A stretch of DNA of 60,000 nucleotides, from the NCBI RefSeq assembly GCF_030272615.1, contig NC_081415.1, positions 420,974,257 through 421,034,256 of the forward strand, read 5' to 3'. Shown here piece after piece: positions 42,218-53,487 of this stretch. Below the pieces are notes generated by a model. It was not told where the DNA came from. It did not search any database and saw only the letters and a list, made by a program, of their open reading frames with translations. Source of the stretch: Cryptomeria japonica. Taxonomy: Eukaryota; Streptophyta; Pinopsida; Cupressales; Cupressaceae. Within the stretch, counting starts at the first letter, position 1, and each line of letters starts with the position of its first letter. A program made the translations under genes and the position numbers.

Positions 42218-43435
42218 TGTTAGATAGTTCAGATAACCGGAAGACAACTTAGAGGGGGGGTAAATCAGTTGTCTTAGATTACAGGAACATTCAATAATTA
42301 AAAATTTAATACCGGAACCCAAAACAATAATAACGAAATAGCAGTTAATCCAATTAAGCATAAACAGTAATCACATAATAAAAGCCATCCACACAACAGT
42401 AAGATTTGTATGTGGAAAACTCGGTAAAGGGAAAAACCACGGTGGGAAGCCTACCTACAGTTAGATAATACTTCTGCAGTAAGTATGTGAATGACAATTA
42501 AGGGGCATGCACTTACAGGAAGGCCAACAATCTAGAGCACACTGCGCATCACAAAAGGAGCCTCACTAACTACATATAAATTCATACTACAATTCAAAGA
42601 AGTGTTGAACTGCAAAAGATAACATCTCCTATGCCTGAGTACAGTTCCGGTTAAGCTCAGTACCAGAGGACTAAATCTTCTTACATAAACCCAATTTGAT
42701 CTCTAATGATCAACCAACTCCTCTTCCTGAATGATTTTACATTATTCACACATTACATTTCTTGACCATAACCTCTTCCATTAACCATGATGATCTACAA
42801 TGAGATCTTACATCTATTTATACAAACCCTCGACTATAAACAATCAAGTCGGCCACCAGACAATAAATCGATTACATAATTACAAACCATGTCAACCTTA
42901 GACCAAACAAGTAATATCAACACATAAGACTTCCCAAAAATAAATCAATAGGTCCTATCCACAAGTTACATTAAAGTTGATCCATAACCTAGACCAATCG
43001 GGACCAAGTATAGGTCCACACGCTTCAACAATGATCTCCAACCGCCAAGTCTAGAACATGATCACCAACAACATCCTGAAACTCCATCAGAAGCTGCACC
43101 AACACCACTTATGCAATTCATCAAAGATCTCCACTAAAAGCTCTGCCAGTGAAACCCTCGCTAGAACTAGAAACCAATCTTCTAAGCAAGAAGGATAACA
43201 TCCAATCACCAAACCAAAACCAACTGACCAAATATGAGTATAAGTAGCATGAACAAGCCAAGTCCATCACCAGATTATACTGAAGCCTGCCAAATCATGC
43301 CGGATCCAAGTTAACTAGATACCACTCAACCTACCGGGACCGGAAGGGTGCCGGTAAAGCATCAAAACAACTAGTGTTGACATCAATGACAAAACATCAA
43401 TGCAACACATAATCAATTCCACCAAATGGCCAACA
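42218..43435 (-). repeat. Copia-2 left LTR (3' LTR in element sense)
   Basis: 1,218 bp. Conserved core GGTAAAGGGAAAAACCACGG at about 42422. It is nearly colinear with 48060-49285. Confidence 0.92.
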
Positions 43436-43453
43436 ATATCCCCCTTTGGCATT
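43436..43453 (-). other. Copia-2 polypurine tract
   Basis: ATATCCCCCTTTGGCATT on the plus strand. The minus strand reads AATGCCAAAGGGGGATAT directly before the LTR. Confidence 0.88.
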
Positions 43454-43774
43454 GATGGCAACACTAGATGTGAAAAACATCTAAGTACCAAGAAAGGCCA
43501 AACAAGTCTCCCCCTATGAATAATATCTCTGTAAAGCTTTGAATATCTCTCCCTTTTACTTTTCATATTTCTCCCCCTTTGACTTTTACTTTTTCACATC
43601 AATATCACTCCCCCTTTGACATCAACACCATAAATCTGACATAAATATCAAAGCAAAAACATAAGCCTCTGAATCTCAAAGTTGACTACTCCCCCTGAGC
43701 AGTAGCATCCCACATTAGTGCCATAATGAATAGTAAGTCTGATAATGCATGCCAAACTGATGCCAAATCGCATC

Positions 43775-45600
43775 AATCAAGTCTCTACCGGAGGGGCAAA
43801 AAATCCCAGTCTGTCTCCTAGATACTCAAATGATTCCTTGGATAAAGGTTTAGTGAAAAAATCTGCAATCTATTCTTTAGTGTTCACATAAACGAGTCTA
43901 ACTTCATTTGCTTCCACCTTCTCCTTCAAAAAGTTATACTTGATAGATATGTGCTTTGTCTTAGAATCAAATACCAAATTCTTTGATATATCAATAGTAG
44001 CAAAGTTATCATAGTGAATAACTACCGGTGGATCACAATCCACCTTTATATACTTCAACATTTGGTTCATCCGTAAAACTTGTGTACAGTTAGTAGCAGC
44101 AACAACATACTCAGCTTCAATAGTAGATATAGAAGTACATGACTATTTCTTGCTGATCCATGAAACCAACTTCCTTCCAAGAAAGAAAGCTCCACCAGAA
44201 GTTCTTTTCCAATCATCAACATCTCCAACCCAATCAACATTTGTATATGCACATAAAGTGAACTTATCATCCTTAGGGTACCATAAGCCATATTCTGATG
44301 TACCTTGCAAGTATCTAAAAATCCTTTTCACCGCCATCTCATGATTTTCTCTAGGATCACTCTAAAATCTTGTAACAATACAAACAACATTCATAATGTT
44401 AGGCCTAGTCTGAGTCACATAGAGAAGACCTCCAATTAGAGATTTGTATCTTGTAGGATTTACCGGTTTATAAACATCTTTTCTTGTCGATTTCTCACTT
44501 GTAACCATAGGAGTACTTACCGATTTAGAATCTCCCATACCAAATTTCTTCAATAATTTCTTAGCATATTTAGTTTGATAGATGAAAATACCTTTGTCAG
44601 TCTGAGTACTCTGCAAATGTAAGAAAAATTTCATCTCACCAATCATAGACATCTCAAATTCTTTCTCCATATTCTTAGAAAATTCTATGCATAATTTATC
44701 TTCACCTCCAAAAATAATGTCATCAACAAATACTTCAATAATTAGTATATCATCATCAATGATTTTATAATATAAATTACTGTTAGCACTTCCCTTAGTA
44801 AAACCAGGCTTCAAAGATAGTTATCCAACCTTGCATACCAAGATCTAGGTGTTTTTTTTAGTCCATATAAAGCTTTCCTTAACCTGCAAACCATATATGT
44901 ATCATTTGATAGTGAAAAACCATCAGGTTGCTCAATATAAAATTCCTCATCAAGATCCCAATTCAAAAATGCAAATTTAACATCCATCTGATAAACCTTG
45001 TAGTTTTTATAAGCAACATAGGCAAGAAATAATCTTACAACTTCAATCCTAACTACAGGTGCAAAAGTCTCTCCATAATAAATTCCTTCCTTCTCAGAAT
45101 ATCCTTTACAAACCAATCTAGCCTTATTCCTTATAACTTGACCATTCTCATTCAATTTATTCCTAAAAGCCCATTTAGTTCCAATAACATTTTTATTTTT
45201 AGGCCAGGGAACGAAAGTCCATGTGTTATTTTTTTCAATCTGATCTAATTCTTCTTCCATAGATTTTAACCAATGTTCATCTTTACATGCCTCAATTACT
45301 GATATTGGTTCTACTTGTGAAATTAAACATACCTCATTAGTTGCTAGTATTCTTCTTGTCATCACTCCATTGCTCTTATCTCCAATGATTTTCTCTTCAG
45401 AATGATTCAGTCTCACATACCTAGGAGTCTTTTGACTCTCTGTTCCTCTTCCCTGTTCTTCAGTTACTGTAGAATTCTTTGATGTTGTTGGAGTAACTGG
45501 TTCAACTCTCTATTCCGATAAAGGTGCCACCGGTTCAGATATAATCATTTCCACTATCGGTTCCTTCTCATAAACTCTGATTTGACTTATGTTCAGCTCA
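43775..45600 (-). pseudogene. pol: Copia-2 reverse transcriptase and RNase H
   Basis: Frame 45416-44811 has [49 protein letters not shown] and [19 protein letters not shown]. After a stop/shift at 44811-44814 it continues with EVFVDDIIFGG, the catalytic FVDD, and EFEMSMIGEMKFFL (44814-44362). RNase H (44337-43870) has RYLQGTSEYGLWYP, CAYTNVDWVGD, STIEAEYVVAATNCTQ in an adjacent frame, and DSKTKHISIKYNFLKEKV. A reading with DFFTKPL and FFAPPVE ends near 43775. Three or four breaks prevent a full product. Confidence 0.9.
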
Positions 45601-45601
45601 T

Positions 45602-46918
45602 CTACTTTGACATTAGCACTCTCCACAATTCTCTGCAATCTCTTGTTATAACATTTATATGCTTTACTTTCATTAGAATAACTAAGAAATATGCCTTCAT
45701 CACATCTAGGATCAAATTCTCAATAGTATCATCTCTCCTGATATAACATTTACTACCAAAAATTATGAAATACTTAACTTTAGGTGTATTGCCAAACCAT
45801 AATTCATAAGGTGTCTTATCCATTTCTCCTTTGATATGTACTCTGTTGAATGTATAAACCATTGTGCTCACTACTTCTCTCTAGTAGATATGAGGTAGAT
45901 TAGCTTCCATCATCATTGTTCTAGCAACATCCAAGATAGTTTTGTTTTTCCTTTCCACAACTCCATTCTGCTGAGGTGTCCGGGGAGCAGAAAATTGTCT
46001 TGTTATACCATGCTTGTCAAAAAAGTTATTAAACTCACCAGATGTGAATTCTCCACCATGATCTAATCTCAAACATTTAATATTTAATCCTGTCTCAGTT
46101 TCCACTTTAGCCGTAAAGATTTTAAACTTTTCAAATGCTTTAGATTTTTCTCTCAAAAAAGTAACCCACATCATTCTAGAATAATCATCAATGATTAGCA
46201 TGAAATATCTATCACCATGAAAACTTTTAACTCTAGCAGGGCCACACAAATCAGTATGAATAAGATCAAGAACATCATTTGATTTATCTTGTATACTCCT
46301 AAAAGAGGTTCTGACCTGTTTACCCATTTGACATTCCTTACATACTGGATTATAGGGCTTCGTAATCTTAGGTATATCCCCAATTGCCTTAGTTGAACTG
46401 ATCTTCACAATGCAATAAAAATTTAAATGACACAACCTTTTATGCCATAGCCAACTCTCATCAATTTGTGTAATCAAACATGTCTTCTCATCGGAGTTCA
46501 AATGAAATATATTACCTTTTGTCTGTGCACCAGTTGCAATCTCCAAGCCAGATCTGTTAGTGATTTTTCATTTTCCATCCTTGAATTGTGGTTGAAATCC
46601 CTTATCTACCAATTGTCCTACACTCAAAAGATTACGCTTCAAATCTTCAAAATAATAAACATTGTCAGTATTGTTCTTACCACCCAATAATATAGTTCCT
46701 TTTTCTTTAATCATACATGCTTTGTCATCTCCAAATCTAACTAGTCCATCATTAAATTCTTGCAAAGACAAAAACTTCCCTTTATCTCTAGTCATATGAT
46801 GTGAACAACCACTGTCAATTACCCATTCATCCTTGTCTTCAATTTTAGCAGCAAGTGCCTTGTCTTTAGGTACATTCTCTTCCAGTGCCGAATCATCTTC
46901 CTTGACAGCCAAGAACAC
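45602..46918 (-). pseudogene. pol: Copia-2 protease, GAG-pre-integrase and integrase
   Basis: Frame 46918-46568 includes DEWVIDSGCSHHM, an intact aspartic protease active site, and RNLLSVGQLVDKGF. One stop later, 46546-45881 holds LWHKRLCHLNF...CKECQMGKQ (HHCC finger), IHTDLCGPA, YFMLIIDDYSRMMWVTF, CLRLDHGGEF and PQQNGVVERKNKTILDVART, so the D, D and E catalytic residues are all present. After a stop at 45881 the remaining frame (45871-45602) has NRVHIKGEMDKTPYELWFG and then shifts. It is the most intact integrase in the window. Confidence 0.9.
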
Positions 46919-47005
46919 CCATTCCTTCCCATTTCTGGATCCACTAGCAGAGTCTTCTACCGGTTCATCCTCTGAATCAGTAATGTCTTCCTCATCTGCT
47001 ATATA

Positions 47006-48001
47006 TCATGATTTGTCTATGTTTTTCTTGTACATATATTTTTTCTGATATCTAGGGTTAGGCTTAAATGATATTTTAACTCTTTCTTCAAATATTGAAT
47101 TCCTTTCAGGACATCTAGATGCAAAATGACCAATTTTATTACATGCAAAACATTTAAAAGGTGCTTTTCCTTCATACTTACTTCCTATCGGTCCTTTCGG
47201 TACTCTTCTAGCAAATAGTGCTTCAAGTTTCTCAAACTCATCATCTTCTCTCTTCATATCTTCTAACTCCTTTGCATATAAATCTTTCTAGTCTTGCTTA
47301 CCGGTTGTAGATGTAGATGCATGAAAAGCAGGTTTAGTCTTCACAGCTCCAAAAGGTCCAAATTCCTCAAGCTCAAAAGAAGATAGTTTCCCAACCAAAG
47401 TATCTCTATTGACAGATGTATTAGCCATTGTTATCAACTCATTAATAACAGTAGCCTTCATTTTGTAAGTCGGTGGTAGGGCTCTCAGAACTTAAGAAAC
47501 AATTTCATCTTCGCTCAGAGTTCCACCACAATATTGAATTCCCATAACAATCTCATTTACCCTTTCCATGAATACAGTAATCCTTTCATCGTCTTCCATC
47601 TTCAGGTTTTCATATCTCACATGTTAACCATCAAGTTTAGCAATCATCACTATAGGGTCACCTTCATTAAGAGTCTCCAATTTATCCCATATAGCCTTTC
47701 CAGATGATTTGTTCGTTAATACCATTATTTGTTGATCAGAAAGTGCACACCAGAGGGCTTCTCTTACTCTACAATCATTCTCAAGCTCCTTGTCCAGGTT
47801 TGCTGGAAGAGGATTGCCAAATCCGGGATTAAAGGGTGCGACACCATTCTGTGTGATCTCCAAAATCTCCTTGCCAATACATCTCAAATGAGTCTCCATC
47901 TGAATCTTCCATACTGTGTAATTTGTTCCACCAAGCCTCGGAATATCCCTTCGAAAGATAGCTCCAAAAGAACTAGATGAACTTGAACTGTTAGTCACCA
48001 T
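47006..48001 (-). pseudogene. gag: Copia-2 Gag
   Basis: The start ATG at 48001 lies 45 bases after the primer site. The DUF4219-like N-terminus (RLGGTNYTVWKIQMETHLRC) is followed by a UBN2-like part (KAIWDKLETLNEGD, FMERVNEIVMGIQYCGGTL, LRALPPTYKMKATV) and one CCHC knuckle CFACNKIGHFASRC (47152-47111) after LFARRVPKGPIG. Stops near 47624, 47490 and 47290 interrupt it. The protease frame follows from about 46960. Confidence 0.9.
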
Positions 48002-48045
48002 AGGATCTTTCTCAAGCGGTTAAGCTTTCTGCAGAGAGGACCAAA

Positions 48046-48057
48046 GCTTTGATACCA
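48046..48057 (-). other. Copia-2 primer-binding site
   Basis: GCTTTGATACCA, the complement of TGGTATCAAAGC, two bases from the LTR. It differs from the initiator-Met consensus by one base. Confidence 0.9.
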
Positions 48058-48059
48058 AT

Positions 48060-49285
48060 TGTTAGACAATTCATATAACCGGAAGACAACTGAGAGGGGG
48101 GGGGGGGGTGAATCAGTTGTCTCGGATTACAGGATAATTCAACAATTAAAACTTTAATACCAGAACCCAAAACAATAATACCGGAATAACAGTTAATCCA
48201 ATTAAGCATAAACAATAATCACAGAATAAAAGCCATCCATGCAACACCAATATTTGTATGTGGAAAACCCGGTAAAGGGAAAAACCACGGTGGGAAGCCT
48301 ACCCATAGTCAGATAATACTTTTGCAGTAAGTATGTGAATTACAATGAAGGGGCATGCACTTGCAGGAAGGCCAACTACCTAGAGCACACTACTCATCAC
48401 AAAAGGATCTTCATTGACTACATATAAATCCAGACTACAATCCAAAGAAGTGTTGAATTGCAAAAGATAGCATCTCCTATGCCCGAGTACAGTTCTAGTT
48501 AAGCTCAATACCGAAGGACTAAATCCTCTTACATAAACCCAATTCGATGTCTAATGATCGATCAACTCCTCTGCTTGAATGATATTACATTATTCACACA
48601 TTACATTCCTTGACCATGACCTCTTACATTAGCCATGATGATCTACAATGAGATCTTACATCTATTTATATACAAACCCTCGACCATAAATAATCAGGTC
48701 GACCACCAGACAATAAACCGATTACATAATTACAAACCATGTCGGCCTTAGACCAAACAAGCAATATCAACACATAAGACATCCCATAAATACATCAATA
48801 GGTCCTATCCACACATTACATTAAAGTCGGTCCATAACCTAAATCAACCTGGACCAAGTATAGGTCCACACGCTTCAACAATGATCTCCAACCGCCAAGT
48901 CTCAAACATGATCACCAACAACATCTTGAAACTCCATCAGAAGCTGCACCAACACCAGTTATGCAATTCATCAAAGATCTCCACTAAAAGCTCTGTCGGT
49001 CAAACCCTCGTCGGTACCAGAAACCAATCTTCTAAGCAAGAAGGGTAGTATCCAATCACCAGACCAAAACCAACTGACCAAATGCGAGTATAAGTATCAT
49101 GAACAAGCTAATTCCATCATCAGATTATACCGGAGCCTATTGGATCATGTCGGATCCAAGTTAACCAGAAACCACTCAACCTACCGGGACCAAAAGGGTT
49201 TCGTTAAAGCATCCAAATAACTAGTGTTGACATCAATGATAAAACATCAATGCAACACATAATCAATTCCACCAAATGGCCAACA
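48060..49285 (-). repeat. Copia-2 right LTR (5' LTR in element sense)
   Basis: 1,226 bp, TGTTAGACAATTC...CAAATGGCCAACA. It contains a G12 run at about 48096-48107 in the U5 motif. Confidence 0.92.
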
Positions 49286-49400
49286 TAGGAGTCACTCTCG
49301 ATCTACCTCTACCTATCATGATACACCTATGGGACCACCATGATAGGGGCTAGAGGGTTTTGGTAGCCACCATCCATAGGGGTGGTGATATAGAGGCCTC

Positions 49401-49404
<4 letters not shown>

Positions 49405-49489
<85 letters not shown>

Positions 49490-49510
49490 CGACGACGACG
49501 GCGGCGGCAA
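49405..49510. repeat. Compound microsatellite (AC)n-(GAC)n-(GGC)n
   Basis: About 41 AC dinucleotides (49406-49487), then GACGACGACGACG and GGCGGCGG. The minus-strand poly-Val/Cys frame across it is an artefact. Confidence 0.95.
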
Positions 49511-49984
49511 CGATGGCGATGGTGGTCTCTTGTCTCTAATGTGTTCCTTTAATTGCAAAACAAACTGTTATATTGCTTTGATTAAAAGTAACAAATTTGG
49601 AAAATGTACATGTATGTCTAATTTTAATTATGATGTGGATCACTCAATACTTCCATGTTCAAAACTAATAAGTGTTTAATTAAATACTACAAATGGTGAT
49701 GTATTTATATTAAACTACATGACTAATGTGATCTAATTAAGGTCTTAATTAAACACAACATGATGTAACTTAACACAATACATAAAGAAAATTGCATGAT
49801 AAACTAGCATAACAAAAATGTAAATTCCCAAGAATTCACACAATCGATTCAAGACAACCAAAAATAAAAGATGTTTGTTAAGAACGAAACAATATAGATT
49901 AAATAATGATAGTTTAATACCATATGCTTTAATGAATACATGCTAACATATCATACAATTAAAATGAAAAGGAAGAGAAGAGAA
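49511..49984. other. AT-rich region, no gene
   Basis: Nothing recognisable. It follows the microsatellite and precedes the integrase C-terminus of Gypsy-2; it may be that element's 3' untranslated part. Confidence 0.4.
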
Positions 49985-51338
49985 GGACAATTAAGCATAA
50001 TTTATATGAAGATGCATAGCATTTATGGGTTCCTTAAGAGGCGTACCTTCTATATCCTTTATTTTGTAAGCACCCGATCCATAGAATTCAATGATGATAT
50101 ATGGTCCAAGCCAATTTGAGCTAAAATTTCCTTTTTCTTCAAGAAAAGCATCACGTTATGTTGATTCTCGTTACTAGATCACCTACGAAGAAGGAACGTT
50201 GAATAACTTTGTCATTGTAATTTCATTGTAAGGTCTTATGATAGGCTTGAATATGATCAAGAGAATTTATGCATTGTTCGTCAAACATTTCAAGTTGTTG
50301 AAGGTATTGTTCTCTATAGGTATCATCATCTACTATCCCTTTAAAAGAGATTCTCAGTGAAGGAATCTCTAACTCTAAAGGCATAATCACATCAACACCA
50401 TAAACAAGGTTGTAAGGAGTAGTACTAGTAGCTATGCGAACACTTGCCCAATAGGCCTAGAGAGCATAAGTCAATTGAGTATGCCAATCCTTACCATTCT
50501 TATTTATAGTCTTACGAAGAATTTGATCGATGATCCTATTAGAAGCTTTAACTTGAAAATTTGATTGAGGATAGTATGGTGTATAAAAACAATGTTGAAT
50601 TTGATATTTGTCAAAGAACTTCTTCACATCTTTGTTCTTGAAGGAGGTACCATTATCAGAAATCAAAGTGGAAGGTATACCAAATTGACAAATAATGTTT
50701 TCTAGATGAAAAACTGACATATTACATCGGCAGTAGTGGATCGAAGAGGAATGGCTTCTACCCACTTCATAAAATAATCTATAGTAGTAATAATGAAGGT
50801 ATGTCCTTGGGAAGAAGAAGAATTTTTTTTCCCAATGAGTTCCAAACCCCACAAGGAAAAGGGCCAGGAGGCTACTTGTGACCTAAGTTCTTGTGTAGGA
50901 GCATGAATCAAATTATTATGTTGCTGACATTGATGACATTTTTTAACAAAGGAAAAGGAGTGTTTCTTCATGGTTTTCCAATAGCATCCCATCCAGAGCA
51001 ACCTTTAAACCAAACATTTACCGCCCAAATCTCCCCTACAAGAACTTGAATGTGCCTCGTCAAGAGAAATAAGGATCTTAGTTTTGTTGAGACAACGAAT
51101 AAGAAGACCATTATAACCCCTTCTACAAATAACATTAGAAAGGATAAGGAAAAAGAGTCTTTCTCCATGGTTTTCCAATAGTATCCCATCTGAAGCAACC
51201 TTTAAACCAAACATTTACCACCCAAATGCCCCCCACAAGTACTTGAATGAACCTCATCAAGAGCAATAGGGATCTTAGTCTTGTTGAGACAACAAAGAAG
51301 AAGACCATTATATCCCCATCTACAAAGAACATTAGAAA
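49985..51338 (-). pseudogene. pol: Gypsy-2 integrase
   Basis: The zinc finger end reads KKCHQCQQHNN (51001-50702 frame). The core has WPFSLWGLELIGK, where the first catalytic Asp appears as Glu, then FIITTIDYFMKWVEA and GIPSTLISDNGTSF (second Asp kept). The last block is SNFQVKASNR, where the catalytic Glu of GQVEA is Lys. The C-terminal part near 50,150-49,990 gives NWLGPYIIIEFYGSGAYKIKD-like text across a shift, the usual Gypsy integrase tail. A 197-bp tandem duplication (about 50945-51338) repeats the HHCC-finger entry region out of frame. It is inactive. Confidence 0.8.
50945..51338. repeat. 197-bp tandem duplication in Gypsy-2 integrase
   Basis: Two copies (about 50945-51141 and 51142-51338) share TGGTTTTCCAATAG[CT]ATCCCATC, AGCAACCTTTAAACCAAAC and TTGTTGAGACAAC. 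Anchors are spaced 197 bases, which shifts the reading frame. Confidence 0.8.
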
Positions 51339-51549
51339 GGATAATGTATCTTGCGACAAGCATATGAATTCTAGCCCTAGCATTCTTACTTGTAGAATTC
51401 AGAAAAGTACCATCAGTCAAATATCGTGATATATGAGAGTACCATTCATCGGAATCTAAATCATAAAAATAGTACACATCACTATAATTATCAATAATAG
51501 TTCGGGAAGAAAGATTGTGAATGGTGAAATGATAATCCATCATAGGATC

Positions 51550-51933
51550 TTCAAAGAATATGAGCGAAGTTGCGCTTGCCATCGCATCCGTGTGTTGGTT
51601 ATCCTTTCGAGGAATAGGTTCCATAGTGTAAGAAGTGAAATTTTCTAACAATGATAATGCCAAGCCATGATATTACAATAATTTATCTTGTTTAGCTTGA
51701 TAAGTTCTCATAACTTGTCTTATGATCAATTGTGAGTCACCATATATATGTAAGTTTTGAATATTCAGAGATATAGCCACTTTTAAACCAACGATAAGGG
51801 CTTCATACTCGGTGATATTGTTGGTACAAAGGAGATTGAGACGATAGGATAAAGGGATAGGTTTTACTGAAAGAGGTATTAAAATAATACTTGCTCGTGA
51901 ACCAATTCGACACTTAGATCCATCAAAGTACAA
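51550..51933 (-). pseudogene. Gypsy-2 second (additional) RNase H
   Basis: MYFDGSKCRIGS, TNNITEYEALIVGLKVA, LHIYGDSQLIIRQV and, past a stop at 51673, RKDNQHTDAMAS give the complete D-E-D-D set of an RNase H of the plant RVT_3 type. It sits after the RT-linked RNase H and before integrase. A second RNase H in this position is known from Tat/Ogre-type plant Gypsy elements, which supports that placement. Confidence 0.8.
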
Positions 51934-51984
51934 TTCCCAAGTCCTATCAATATCAATAGGGAGGACAAAATCGTTAGGAAAGAA

Positions 51985-53300
51985 TTATTGATTAGGTACG
52001 GTATGGGGAGAAGGCACACCAACCAAATGGTTGATTAAAGCTTTTTTTTCAATCACTTTTTGAGAAACAAATTTAAGGTCAATTTTTTTTAAGATCATAA
52101 CCCATTTTGCTAGGCATTTTGAAAGACCAGTTTTAGAAAAGAGATGTTTTAAAGGATCGAATTTGATAACAACATGTCTTAGCATTCAAAAGATAATGTC
52201 TCAACTTCTGAGTTGCAAAAACAAGATCAAGACACTTCCTTTCTATCGTATTATATTAGACCTCATAATCGAGTAAAGTTCAACTTATATAATAAATTGG
52301 GCATTCTTTTCCATCACTTTTATGTTGTGACAATAAAACTGCAAGAGTATGAGAAGAAGTCACAGTGTAAAGAAGGAAAGGTGGAGTAGAAATAATAGGT
52401 TTTAAGATAGGAGGATCAACCAAATATGTTTTTAAATCATCAAAGGCTTGTTGGAAATTTGTAATCCATCTAAAAGTGGTATCTTTCTTAAGAAATTGAG
52501 TAAAGGGGAAAGTTTGAACTACAAATTGTGAAACAAACCTATGAATAGCTTGAATTTTTCCTTGCAAACTTCTCAATTGAGAGATATTTCAAGGAGGTGA
52601 CATGATAACTATAACATTTATTTTCTTTGTATCCACCTCAATACCACGACGCAATACTATGAACCCTAATAGTTTTCCACTATCCACACCAAAAACACAT
52701 TTTTGGGGGTTCAAGCAAATGTTGTATTTACAGATTCTTTCAAAGATTTGACAAAGGATCTTAACATGGTCTTGATGAGATATAGATTTAGATAAGATAT
52801 CATCAACGTAATCTTCTAATATTTTATGTTGTAGTCATGAAAGATGAGAGCCATAGCATTTTGATAGGTAGCACTAGTGTTTTTCAACCCAAAAGGCATA
52901 ATAACCCAAGCAAACGTACCCCAAGAAATAGTGAAGGCATTTTTAAATTAATCTTGAGGATTAATAAATATTTGATTGTATCCAAAGAAACTATCCATGA
53001 AAGATAACAAAGCATGACCAATAGTGGAATCTACTATCATATCAATGTTCAGAAGTGAAAAATCATCCTTCAAAGAAGCTTTAATGAGATCTTGAAAATC
53101 AGTGCACATTCTAATATTATGATCACATTTGACAATGAAAACTATGTTCGAAATTCAAGGAGAATAATCAATAGAGTGAATAAAGCCAACATCTAAGATT
53201 TTTTCAATTTTAGCTTTAACAAGCAAAGCTATTTTAGGATTCATTTTCCTAATTTTATGCTTCACAGGTTTAGCGTTGAGAATCAATTAAATAATATGAG
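51985..53300 (-). pseudogene. pol: Gypsy-2 reverse transcriptase and RNase H1
   Basis: The RT reading from about 53300: KMNPKIALLVKAKIEKILDV, SNIVFIVK..CDHNIRMCTDF, SFMDSFFGYNQIF, FAWVIMPFGLKN and YQNAMALIFHD. The active site YVDD (LEDYVDDILSKS) is intact at 52799-52810 but in another frame. FGVDSGKLLGFIV follows, then RNase H1 (52576-52280: KDTTFRWITNFQQAFDDLKT, YTVTSSHTLAVLLSQH) and its end (52185-51985). Frameshifts and stops are frequent. Confidence 0.85.
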
Positions 53301-53487
53301 TGACAATTTTAGGATCAATGCCAGGCATATAAGAATAAATAAAAGCAAATATTTCAAGGAATTCATGTAATAAGACAAAATATTCTTTTTGTTCCTAATC
53401 AATTAAACACTTCCCAATCTTTATGATCTTTTCTTCATTATAGGGATCCATCTTAACATCAACGGTATCACTCACAAGAAGATTACT

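Larger units (their letters stand above)
42218..49285 (-). mobile_element. Copia-2: full-length Ty1/Copia element
   Basis: 7.07 kb. LTRs 42218-43435 and 48060-49285 (TGTTAGA...GGCCAACA) are flanked by AAGGA (42213-42217) and TAGGA (49286-49290), one mismatch. Gag, protease, integrase, RT and RNase H are in Copia order on the minus strand with relatively few breaks and intact protease and RT signatures. It is of the same lineage as Copia-1 by protein text and cis signals, but has a different LTR sequence. It is the best candidate in the window for the type of element that could supply enzymes to NA1/NA2, although this copy is itself broken. Confidence 0.92.

Noticed and set aside
49316-49558. 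Minus-strand frame with a long Cys-Val run
   Set aside because: It is the translation of the AC microsatellite; no start context or domain.
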